Below, in pieces: positions 1 to 10,134 of a DNA stretch of 64,000 bases. The stretch is from Macrostomum hystrix (lineage: Eukaryota > Platyhelminthes > Macrostomidae). The position numbers and the translations under genes were made by a program. The notes under the pieces were generated by a model. It was not told the origin of the DNA and searched no databases. It saw only the letters and a list, made by a program, of their open reading frames with translations. Each line of letters begins with the position of its first letter. Positions within the stretch are counted from its first letter, which is position 1. Location: assembly GCA_950097015.1 (NCBI GenBank), contig CATNEN010000029.1, forward strand, positions 6,963,501-7,027,500, read 5' to 3'.

Positions 1-3000
1 CTGTGGTTTTGTTTACACTAGTGCGGACAGCAACTAATGCAGCTGGGATCATAAGGTCCCAATCACTGTGATCTTTCTCAATGAGACAAGTTACTATTGA
101 TTTAATTTGCTTGTTAAATCTCTCCACCAATCCATTGCTTTGGGCATGGTAGGGTGTTGTAAACGTATGCTTCACGTTATACATTTCGCAAAAAAGCTTT
201 GAACTGCTTGCTAGCGAATGCCTTGCCATTGTCTGTGTGTAACCACTGACATTGCCCATACTCTGCGAAGATTCTTTCCTGTAAGATTTTGATCACAGTA
301 TCTGACTTTGATTTCTAGTTGGGAATGCAAACGGATATCGAGTGGTGCTATCCACAATAGTTAGGACATACTTGTGCCCTCTTTTGCTCTCTTTGGATAG
401 TGGTCCTATAAAATCGACATGCAGGCGGTGAAAAGGTTCACTTATAGGGAACGATTGCACTGGCGCCTGAATCGGGTTTCCTCTCTTGCTTTCCAGGCAC
501 GGAATACACTCTGCGATATGAGCTTCCACTGCTTTGACCAATCCTGGTCTCCAAAATCTCTGCCTGACACGTTGAATTGTTTTATCGCGTCCCAAATGTC
601 CTGCTAGTGGGCTATCATGCAGATCGCTGAGAACTAGCTTATCCAAGGACTGGGGCAGTACAACTTTCCAACTGTCATCTTCGCTAATGATTAGCATCTC
701 ATTCTCTACCTTCATATCCTCAAAGGATTTCCTCATCTTCTTCAATTCTGGGCTGACAATTTCAGGTAACTGGGGATTGTTCTCTCCTGATTTCTTCCAT
801 TCAATTAGCACTTTAATTACTGGGTCATCTCTTTGTGACGCAATAATTTGCTCTCGTTTCAATGGGCTGGGTAAGAAATCGGTCAATAACTTCTCGCACT
901 TGCTACTTGTTGCTTGCAGCATATTCTCACTCTCACTAGGATTAAATTCTTCAGGAACTGGACTCGGAAGCGGAATGCTGGAGTCATGTTCAGTTCACTG
1001 GGAATTCTCACCTCTCCTTGTCCTGAGATAGTAGACTGGATCCTGCTATTGGGATCTAACGTCTTTTTCTCTCCTTCACTTAGGGCAGTCTGGGGCTGTG
1101 TCAAGCTATATAAGCTATCATTAGCCTTGACTTCCTGTCCTGACTCTTCCATTACACTGCAGCTTTGCACTATCGGCTCAATAACTTGCTCTGCTTCAGG
1201 GACATCAGCTGGTCTTCTTGACAGACTGTCAGCATTTTGGTTCTTTGCACCGCTTCTGTGTTCTATATCGAACGAGAATTCGTTTAGGCGCTCGACCCAC
1301 CGACCAAGAATTCCTTGAGCTTCTGTTTGCCTTAACAGCCAAATTATCGCCTTATGATCTGTTCTTGCCAAAAACTTCTTGCCTAACAGGTAGAAACGGA
1401 AATGCCTCATGGCATCCACTAGGGCTAAGAGTTCTTTTCTAGTGATAGGGTAGCGTTTTTCCGACTCTTTCATAGCTCGGCTGAAATAAGCTATGGGTCT
1501 TTCTATGCCATCTGATTGGATCTGGCTAAGTACAGCGCCAATACGGCTATCACTTGCATCGGTATCCAATACCATCTTCACCTTCTCGTCATCCACAAAT
1601 TCGGGATACGCTAAGACTTCAGTGGACATCATCCGGTTCTTTAGCGACTCAAACGCTTCGTCATGCTCTTTGCTCCATCTCTCTTGAAAGTTCTTAATTC
1701 CTTTCCTTGTTAACTGGAAAAGGGGATGGGCAGCTTCTGCATAATTTTTAATGAAACGGCTATAGTAATTACATAGGCCAAGAAAACTGCGTAGCTCCTT
1801 CACATCTTTTGGCTTCGGCCAGGTCTTGATTGCTTCAATCTTCGTCTCATCCGTACGGATACCTTCTGTACTGATCACATGTCCTAAGTACTTTAACTCT
1901 CTATGAAAAAGGTTACATTTCTTTGGCCTTAGCTTCAATCCTGCGATTATTAATCTCTTGAACACTTCCTTTAGATGGGAAAGGTGGTCATTAAAGTTCT
2001 TCGAATAAGTAACTATATCGTCTATATACGACATAGCAAATTGATGTTGAATCCCTAAAAGTACAAGATTCATGAGCCTCTGGAAGGTTCCTGGGGCATT
2101 GGACAAACCTTGCGCCATAACCTCATACTCAAACTGGCCTCGGGTTAAAGTAGAGAAGGCGGTCATGAACTTGTGTTCTTCCTTTATTGGCACCTGCCAA
2201 TATCCAGAATTCAAATCGAGACTACTAAAATATTGACTACCAGATAAGTAGGTGAAAGTCTGATGAATGTTAGGAAGCGGATACGGAACATAGTTCACCT
2301 TCGAGTTTAACACTCTGAAATCACTTACAATCCGTATGGATCCGTCCTTTTTCGGCACAATGACTAGTGGTGTAGAATAAGTTGAATAACTGGGCCTGAT
2401 TAAATTTTTAGCCAACATGTCATCCAACTGTGTGTCGACTTGCTTTTGGAGATGGGGTGGTATTCTCCTAGTTGGGATCCTCACGGGAGTCTCATCCTTC
2501 AGTGAGATCTCATGTGTGATCAGATGGGTTAAACCCATATCCAACTCATTCTGTGAAAAAGCTTCACGATGCTCTTTCATCAATTCAATCACTGACTTCC
2601 TTTGATCATCGGTAAGATCTTGACCAATCTTGACCTCATGGATCCACGCATCTTCCACAGTCTGTGTCTGATTGACTCGTCCGGTAGGTTGACTGACTAC
2701 TTCTTTTTCGGCTTCGAAATATTTCAACTCACTTGCCTTCACTGGTTTGGCTAGGCCTACCAATGTTGACTTCGACAGCTTCACCTCAACTGAATTGTTA
2801 TTCACAATCTCCACAATGGCGGAACCTTCTCGCATTGTGACTAGAGTGGGAGCCATCTCGACTGTCAATTCTTTGGCTTTTACGCCTTCGCCAATCATAC
2901 TCACTGTCATAGGTGTTCCAAAATTGCACTCGGCATCTCTCGCCAATCTCACTGGGATTCTCAATGCACTATTTGCAGGAATCACTACTTTCTCCTGAGT

Positions 3001-3897
3001 ATACACTCTGCATACTTTTACAGGTAGATGAGTGAACTGCATAGGAATGCTTGCTCCTTCATTTAGAATCAACATGCCTTTAGCAAGATGAATGCTATCA
3101 CAATGTCCTAGGAAAAATTCCATTCCTAAGATATTGTCGCTCTCATGTCCACACAAAAGGAATTCTATTTCTATCTGAATGTCTCCGAATCTAACTGGAA
3201 TACAACTCTCGCCTTCCAATTGTACTCTGGTTCCGTCGAAAGTAGAGACTCGCTTGTCTGTACTTCTTATCTGTTCTGGCTTAAGTAATTTTGACCAAAT
3301 AGATTTGCTCAAAAAGCTGTTCCTAGCCCCTGTGTCTAGGATAAAATTAATTTCCTGATTCTTAAATTTTCCTACAATTACAGCTTCAAATCCTTCAGGT
3401 TTAATAAGTTCTAGTTTAGAATTAGAAACAAATACTTTGCGTTTGTTCTCACGTGTCCTTGAGTATTTTCCAGATGTTGCGGCGGCTGATCTCGGTGCTG
3501 ATACTTCGGAAGCTGGTTCCTCCAGGACTGACATGCAGGGGGCTGACGCAATGGTTGCTGACACAGATGCCGCTTGGGCTAACGCAATGGGTGCTGACGC
3601 AGATGGTGCTGACGCAATGGGTGCTGACGCAGATGGTGCTGACGCAATGGGTGCTGACGCAGATGGTGCTAACGCAATGGGTGCTGACGCAGATGGTGCT
3701 GACGCAGATGGTGCTGACGCAAATGGTGCTGACGCAGATGATGCTGACGCAATGGGTGCTGATACTCGATACTTCGGCTGCTTCTGTGCATTACACAATC
3801 TCGACGACTGGGCTGGGTATCGCCGATTCTTAGAGGCCTGCGATTCGAATCGGGGTTTACTAGAGGGGCGCGGCCTCGACTCTCGTCCCTCGATATT
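1..3897 (-). mobile_element. pol: Ty3/gypsy retrotransposon pol (protease, RT, RNase H, integrase), 3' end cut off and frame-broken
   Basis: The main open frame runs from about 3897 down to 883. In order it encodes an Ala/Ser/Pro-rich linker, an aspartic protease with the D-T-G-A active site (near 3345), a reverse transcriptase with the Y-I-D-D box (near 2020), and an RNase H with a D-T-D-A-S start (near 1560). A second frame (922-293) carries the H2C2 zinc-binding motif and the first part of the integrase core (D-F-I-G near 410). The remaining integrase signatures, down to the glutamate region near 130, lie in further shifted frames. Breaks are seen near 960-990, near 295-310 and near 190-205, so this copy cannot make one continuous polyprotein as written. 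The order PR-RT-RH-IN is typical of Ty3/gypsy (Metaviridae). The 3' end and 3' LTR lie outside the window. Assembly indels could explain some of the breaks. Confidence 0.93.
3540..3780 (-). repeat. In-frame Ala/Ser/Pro tandem repeat in the N-terminal part of pol
   Basis: The sequence repeats in 15-bp steps (30-bp doublets). On the minus strand it encodes a monotonous series of five-residue Ala-Ser-Ala-Pro type units. It lies between the gag stop and the protease domain. It looks like a coding minisatellite that has expanded as a flexible linker. Copy number may differ between element copies. Confidence 0.85.
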
Positions 3898-4796
3898 CAG
3901 TTTCCCTGATGTCGGTACTGCTGCTGCTGCTGTGAGCTCTTGCAGTACTTGGCAATATGCCCAACTTTGTTACAGTTAAAACATGTCGGCGGAGGCCTCG
4001 ACTGTTGCTGCGGCTTCAGGTACGTCTTCGGCTGCATGAGCGGCTGAGGTGTTACCCTCTGGCATTCAGCCTTCCTTCTTTCCTGAATCAGGTCTTCAAT
4101 CAGCTTCTTCTGCTTATTGATTTCATACTTCTGCCTCTCGATGGTCTCCTCCATCTTCTTATTTCGATCCTCGTCGACTTGCTCGTCTTTTACGACTCGT
4201 ACTCCATTCTTGTGCGACATATGCCACGCTGCTTCTATGCGTCTCAGCATTCTCCTAGCCTCTTGCAGACTGGCTGGCTGTGCAAATATTAACTTTTCCC
4301 TAGTGTCGGAGGGGATTCTCGCTCCTTTGATGAACTGCTCTACTACTTCCTCCTCCCTTTGTTCTGCATTCATATTGGGGAATGCTTGCGCGGACAACTC
4401 AATCAAGGCATCTGCGAATGAGTCAACGGGCTCATTCCTCCCTTGCATTCTACCTCTAAATTCCTCCCTAAACTCGGCTGAGCTTCCTAGTCTTCCAAAC
4501 CTTTCTACAAGTCTTTCCTTCAACTCCTCATACGTTAAGTCTTCTGGCAGATTCAACCGCTGAACGGCTGCAAATGCGGTCGCGAGGTCTAGATTAGCTA
4601 ATAGCTCATTCTTCCTATGTTCATCCTGTTCTAATCCTTCATTGTCGCATCTCTGATCAAATGCTTTGAGCCAAATTCTGATGTCCTGGCTAGGTGTGTA
4701 CTTTTGGATCTTTACATGTCTCATGGGTCCTAACTCTAGTCTGTTTCTTAGCTCTTCGGCTAACAAGCCAATAGCATCATTAATTCCTGCGGCCAT
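3897..4796 (-). CDS. gag: Ty3/gypsy gag (capsid/nucleocapsid) protein
   Basis: This 299-residue intact frame lies directly upstream of pol. The first two thirds are helical and capsid-like, with a retrotransposon gag pattern (conserved W near residue 43, an E-R-F-G segment near 90). A charged coiled-coil segment follows (about residues 205-245). The C-terminus has a single CCHC zinc knuckle (C-F-N-C, G-H, C) and then a Gln-rich tail. The knuckle would bind element RNA in the virus-like particle. The pol frame is -1 relative to gag and stays open upstream across the gag stop, so the two are probably joined by frameshifting. The start at 4796 is the first ATG after the leader. Confidence 0.92.
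   Translation of the reverse strand: MAAGINDAIGLLAEELRNRLELGPMRHVKIQKYTPSQDIRIWLKAFDQRCDNEGLEQDEHRKNELLANLDLATAFAAVQRLNLPEDLTYEELKERLVERFGRLGSSAEFREEFRGRMQGRNEPVDSFADALIELSAQAFPNMNAEQREEEVVEQFIKGARIPSDTREKLIFAQPASLQEARRMLRRIEAAWHMSHKNGVRVVKDEQVDEDRNKKMEETIERQKYEINKQKKLIEDLIQERRKAECQRVTPQPLMQPKTYLKPQQQSRPPPTCFNCNKVGHIAKYCKSSQQQQQYRHQGN
3900..3906 (-). promoter_or_regulatory. Candidate -1 ribosomal frameshift heptamer before the gag stop
   Basis: On the minus strand the seven bases immediately before the gag TGA read GGGAAAC. They are phased as G GGA AAC in the gag frame, which fits the X XXY YYZ slippery pattern. The pol frame is the -1 frame and is open on both sides of this point. No downstream pseudoknot has been demonstrated. 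Confidence 0.6.
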
Positions 4797-4848
4797 ACCG
4801 TTATCTTAACTTTTAACTGACTGTGTGCTTTAGCTGGATTCCAATCCT

Positions 4849-4958
4849 TTACCGCTGACACCAAGTTGTCGTAGGGCTCCTTTCTTAACTCCCACTGCTT
4901 TCACCAATTTGTTGTAGGTCTCTTTACTTATCTTACAGCTGCCACTAAGTTGTCATAG
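4849..4958 (-). promoter_or_regulatory. Retrotransposon primer-binding region with three PBS-like copies
   Basis: On the minus strand, three imperfect copies of a motif of the form ACAACTTGGTGTCAGC lie about 40 bp apart, at 4849-4875, 4891-4918 and 4931-4958. The part starting TGGTG resembles a tRNA-primed PBS of Ty3 elements. The copy nearest gag is closest to a canonical PBS; the others carry TGGTGAAAGC and TAGTGGCAGC. Which one is used is unknown, and the LTR edge cannot be fixed without the 3' LTR. Confidence 0.5.
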
Positions 4959-4959
4959 A

Positions 4960-5600
4960 CCCTTCTCTTTTCTTTATTATTATTTAAAACTTGCTCTCTT
5001 TACAACCCTTCTCAGTCCTTACAATTTCCTTATTAAATTTCCTTTTAATTCATATGCATATATTGCTTTAAGCTTAACCAGATAGGCTGCTTTCTTTTCC
5101 CAATATGGTAGCGTTCTCGATAGTGTCCGAGCGGCAAGACACTTTCTTTCTCCCGTTACTTACTCTCAATTATCTGGCTTTCTGGTTTCCCAGTCTTTCA
5201 AGGCTTCCAATGGACTGGAGTTGTCCAACTTTGCACACAGTGCCAGTCACCAATCTGGGAGTTTACCCTCTGTTCCTTTAGTTTTAACACTATTCTGCTT
5301 TTGATCAATATCTCCTTCTTTATTCCTTCGAATATTCCTGGCTTGTGTATGAACACGGACCTGCTTTTCCTCTCTCTCTCTAAATAAGAACTCTTTGAAC
5401 ACTTTGAAACTTTACTCTCCTTTATTCAGCTTAGAACTGGGCGCGAGGCACCGGTTAAGTTTTCGAGGGCTAAAATGCGCTTGTATTTATACTAAGAATT
5501 GAGGTGGATGACAAAGCATAGTAAAACAAAGACAAAAAGATCGAGGAAAACATTTGGCGGTAATTCAAGTTAGCAATATACGATAAATTTGGGCCTGCCT
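4960..5600 (-). mobile_element. Probable 5' LTR / promoter region of the Ty3 element (borders unresolved)
   Basis: Upstream of the leader, in minus orientation, there is a TATA-like TATAAATA (5484-5491) followed about 65 bp later by AATAAA (5421-5426). This order fits the U3-R part of an LTR. The partner LTR is outside the window, so the borders and terminal TG/CA dinucleotides cannot be proven. Confidence 0.45.
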
Positions 5601-7303
5601 CATTAGCAAAAAAAATTTTGGTGAAATATGAAAAATATTATTTTAAAATTTTGTTTTCATTTCAGTTCACAACTAAAAATTAGCAAACTATTTTTAATAA
5701 TAGTTTACATGATCATTTTTTAACTGTGCGTAGTGTAAAATCTAATATAAGGCAAAAAAGGTTAGTCTAAAGTTCTTAAAATTAAAAAAAAAATTTTAGA
5801 AAACATTTAACTTATATATATTATTTTTTGCTTAAAATTTAGTCCACTAAGGCCGCGCGGCCCCATTTTTTCTCGCGTCAATTCGAATGAGCCATCCAAA
5901 TTTGCAGTGGCACTGCAAATGGGTTATCGTGTTTTCCATTGTGTCTGCTAGAGGTTTGAGGGCTGTACTGAGTGTTTTAAGATACTACGAAGTTATCTAT
6001 TATCCGAGCACACACAATCAAACATCCAGCATTTACACTTATCCAGAATCTCTTACATAAATCCAAGAACAAATAATTTGTTCTCGATTGGTGCTGTAAA
6101 AGCTCTTGGAGGACTAGAAAGTGAACAGGGTTCGCATGCAGTTGGAAGCGTGACTCTGCAGGGAAGTTCAAGCTGTACCTGCATGGTACGTGTCCTGCAT
6201 GTGCCGTCTTTCAGATGATTACTGCAGTGCACCCAGTCAGACCCAGAAACCAAGCAGTAGGCCCTAATCAGCAGTTAGTATAGGCTCCTGCTCGATGGGG
6301 CTACTTCAAATAGGCCTACAGTTTTAAAGCACAATTTGGCGCAGGAATTTTGTTAGGCCAATGAAATTGTCTGATGTAGTGCCCTGAGGCTAGCACTGGC
6401 AGGTTCCTGATCTAAGATATTTTATCACTAAAGGATCCTATTGGTTCTTAGGCTACTCATGAGTCATGTTAAGTGGCAATGGTTCCATTTTTATACATGC
6501 TGAAAAAGTCATAAAGTATCAGCCTAAGCCATAGTCCAGATGAGGTCACATGCCAAAAAATTCTGCATGCATTTGCTTTCTTCTGGAGTGCATGTTGTGT
6601 ATCAGTATATACATATTTCAAGGGCTTGGTGTGTACCTTACCTTAGCATGTTATGTATGGCATGCATTTAAAATATATCAAATGTCTTAAAAAATAACAA
6701 GTTATAACTTTATTGAATTTCATTATGAAGTTACAATAAAAGCAGTAATAAAACTATGAGACATAAAACAGTTTGTATTTCTTTCTAATCATCATAATTT
6801 CTGTAGGCTACACTATCTATACTGTAGAGTGCAATTTGAAAAAGAAAACTAAACTTAGCTCTTAGCTGTTAGTGTGAAAATTAAATTTTGTTTTTTTATT
6901 TCTCACATGTACCCAATACAGTTAGATAGAACACCTTTTGTTCTCTCTTTTCTATATATAAAAAGATATATATGAATTTATAACTTAGATAGGCCTAGTA
7001 TAAAATACAATACAATACAATAAATACAATGGCCACCGGCCACAAGTGGTCAGGAAAGGGGGGGACATTGTCAAAAATAAAATACTAGTATAAATAAATA
7101 AATCTAGTATAAAATACTTATATTAGATAAGGTGACTATTCAATTAGCATTTCACAACAATCTCATCTTGCTCATAGCAGAAATGTAATCAAACAAGTTT
7201 TGTATAGTAGGCTCTTAGTTTTGAATAACATTTGCTATATGACTAGAAAATAAATAGTTCTTGTCACTAAATAAAATCTATTTCATTGTTTTTTCAGTCT
7301 ACA
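5601..7303. other. AT-rich non-coding stretch
   Basis: No credible coding region is seen. The sequence is AT-rich, with a short run of TAAATACAA-type simple repeats near 7000. It contains the presumed outer flank of the Ty3 element and the upstream region of the Nudix gene. A pyrimidine-rich tract and AG at 7291-7297 form a splice acceptor 6 bp before the Nudix start codon. Confidence 0.6.
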
Positions 7304-8614
7304 ATGGCCAGTTTCATATCTTCTCTAAGTGTGCATTGTCCAAAGCCTCACTATGTTCGAGAATACACTCTAGTGCTGCTATATAGCCCTTGTGCTGGTC
7401 GCATTCTATTGGGCTATAAGAAGCGTGGCTTTGGTCAAGGCAAATGGAATGGATTTGGAGGAAAGGTAAGCTAATTTTGTTGGATGGGATGTGACTGTAG
7501 GCCTATAGCAAATAATACACTAATTTGTGTTAGCTAATATGATGCTATTTTTAGATATAGACTAGAGGACTCTAAAAGTGCCTTTGGGTAGTTTCTACCC
7601 AAAATCAAAATTGTTACTTTCCAAAACCCGAAATTTCTGAAAAGCTGTGAACAAGACTGGGAAATGGGGTCACAGTTTGGGGTTGGTGTTTAATTGCTTC
7701 ACTATGGGGGAAGGACTGAAAGCGGAAGTTAGGGGTGACTTAGGTATGAATTAAATAATCATGAGAGTGCTTTATGCTCTAACTCGGGGGGTCTCTGCCC
7801 ATATCAGATTTGAGTGTGAAGCAAACAAAAGCTTGTTTTATTTTAGACAGAGTTGAAAAAAATGTGGGTGTCTGGGTGATAGTCTTTATGACTCATTCCT
7901 TGAATTTCAAGGCCCTCAAAGGATGGAATGAATGTAGCTTTCGCTGTCTACTACCAGCCCCCTTCCACATAAAGACCCAAAAGATGGTACAGTCAGTAGG
8001 CTAATCATATACCCAAAAACTTTGCACTTAAAACTTCCGAAAATTTGGCTACTTGAAATTTAAAATATATTCCATTTAGTTATAGCACACTTGCTTGTGC
8101 TCAACAGGTAGAAGCCGGCGAGACGCCACTGGCCGCTGCCATTCGCGAACTGCACGAAGAGTCCAGCCTGACCGTAGGGCCAGCTGATATTCAACTGAGC
8201 GCTCGCATGCTGTTTCAATTTGTCGACGAGGCCAGAATATTTCGCGTGCACGTCTACACTGGCTCCGTGTGGACCGGCGAGCCAATAGAATCCGACGAGA
8301 TGCTGCCGCGTTGGTTTAACATTAGCGACATACCCTATGCGGATATGTGGCCAGACGATTCCTATTGGCTGCCGGTGATGCTTGCTGGCCGCTCCGTGAT
8401 TGGCTATTTTCTGTACGGCGCCGATAAGATGAAAATATTGCATCACTGCTTGCGCGACCTGCCAGTTGCTTCCAAACTCTTTGATGAATCTGATTGCGAT
8501 GCTGATCATCGCCAAGAACAGGTTGAGGCTGCTATTCTGAGCAATATTGGCCAGCTGTCCTGCGTGTGCGGCGATGGCCTGCCACCACCGCTGCCCGCCT
8601 CGGAGATTCACTGA
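7304..8614 (+). CDS. NUDT1: MTH1/NUDT1-like Nudix hydrolase (8-oxo-dGTP diphosphatase type), two exons
   Basis: Coding exons are 7304-7465 and 8108-8614, joined in phase 0 across a GTAAGC...CAACAG intron. They give about 222 residues; animal MTH1 has about 156, so this protein has a C-terminal extension of about 60 residues. The G-K-W-N-G-F-G-G-K segment leads straight into the Nudix box: G53, E59, R67-E68-L69, E71-E72. The usual box Gly at 74 is Ser. Further on, the M-W-P-D-D-S-Y-W motif carries the paired Asp residues that in MTH1 recognise the oxidised purine. Known family role: hydrolysis of oxidised purine nucleoside triphosphates to monophosphates, which prevents mutagenic incorporation. 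An acceptor-like site just 5' of the ATG suggests a 5' UTR intron or a trans-splice site. A minisatellite begins about 65 bp after the stop. Confidence 0.93.
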
Positions 8615-8680
8615 CTGCCGCTTCAATTTTACTGCATTCATGTTGATGCTTCTATTATTATACATAAGCAGAGGAAATGG

Positions 8681-9087
8681 CATTTAAACTGAAGGAATCA
8701 CATTCAAACTGAAGGAATCACATTCAAACTGAATGAATCACATTCAAACTGAAGGAATCACATTCAAACTGAAGGAATCACATTCAAACTGAATGAATCA
8801 CATTCAAACTGAAGGAATCACATTCAAACTGAATGAATCACATTCAAACTGAAGGAATCACATTCAAACTGAAGGAATCACATTCAAACTGAAGGAATCA
8901 CATTCAAACTGAAGGAATCACATTCAAACTAAATGGAATCACATTCAAACTGAAAGAAACGACATTCAAACTGAAAGAAACGACATTCAAACTGAAAGAA
9001 ACGACATTCAAACTGAAAGAAACGATATTCAAACTGAAAGAAACGATATTCAAACCGAATGAAATGACATTCAAACTGAATGGAATA
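8681..9087. repeat. Minisatellite, 20-21-bp unit
   Basis: About 20 copies of CATTCAAACTGAAGGAATCA, with a G/T variant (GGAATCA or TGAATCA). The 3' part shifts to a 21-bp version with GAAAGAAACGA. It lies just downstream of the Nudix stop codon and is probably in or next to its 3' UTR. Confidence 0.95.
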
Positions 9088-9584
9088 ACTTATTCTTTTA
9101 CTAATCATGTTCGTTTTACTAACCGTGAGAGTTCCGATTTCGGAATTTCGTCAGCATTTTTCTCTTTCTGCCAATTATGTCTGAAAAAGTCTGTCTTTAA
9201 TTTTCTTAGTAAATTTTCCTATCAAGTAAATTTTATTTTGTTCTCGAGTTGATTTGCAAAATATATATATACTTTACCATTGCTAGCTTTTGCTTGCAAT
9301 AGGTTTTGCAAAACGGTGTTTCTCGATCGTTTGTTATAATTGCTATCTGTTGAGGCGGTTTAATCGCGGCGTGCAATTCTTACTTGTAGTTTTAGCATTA
9401 GGATTTGTATTTGAGATCTAAGCACTGGAGACTCCCCGATTCTCTTGGTTCCATCTGCTACTGATCCGGCATCTCATGAGCTCCTCAGGAATCACTGATT
9501 CGCATCTTATTAATTTCTAATTAATTAAATCCGTCATCTGAACAACTCTTTAATCGTAAACAGGTACTCATCGATTCCTCATCA
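9088..9584. other. Non-coding spacer
   Basis: AT-rich sequence with no supported gene. From about 9455 it grades into motifs (ACTCATC, GGAATC) that become the next minisatellite, so this is probably decayed array. Confidence 0.5.
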
Positions 9585-9960
9585 GTCACTCATTCGGAAT
9601 CTCATTAACTCATTAATCACTCATTGAGAATCTCACAAACTTATCAATCACTCATCGGGAATCTCATTCACTCACCAATCACTCATTGAGAATCTCATTC
9701 ACTTATCAATCACTCATCGGGAATCTCATTCACTCACCAATCACTCATTGAGAATCTCATTTACTTATCAATCACTCATCGGGAATCTTTCACTTATCAA
9801 TCACTCATCGGGAATCTTTCACTCATCAATCACTCATTGAGAATCTCATTCACTTATCAATCACTCATCGGGAATCTTTCACTTATCAATCACTCATCGG
9901 GAATCTTTCACTCATCAGTAACCCACTGGGAATCTCATCAACTCATCAATCACAAATCAG
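9585..9960. repeat. Minisatellite, about 31-bp unit in alternating 62-bp doublets
   Basis: Units built from ATCACTCATCGGGAATCTC and ATCACTCATTGAGAATCTC alternate, giving a higher-order doublet. Shorter units that lack the CATTCA segment occur at 9780-9910. It lies upstream of the ABHD6-like gene. Confidence 0.9.
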
Positions 9961-10134
9961 AAATCCTAACCAAAATGCTAACCATAAACTTATAATTAAA
10001 TACTGCCCCGGAATCTCATTAACATATAAGCTACTTAATAATGATAATAGTGATAATGAGAGTACCTGTTTATAATTTGAGTGATTCGATAGGTAAAATA
10101 TGTTGTTTAATATTTAAGGATTGCAGCGCTGTTG

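Noticed and set aside
3437-3979. Plus-strand Ala/Asp/Gly repeat frame
   Set aside because: It is antisense to the Ala/Ser/Pro repeat of pol.
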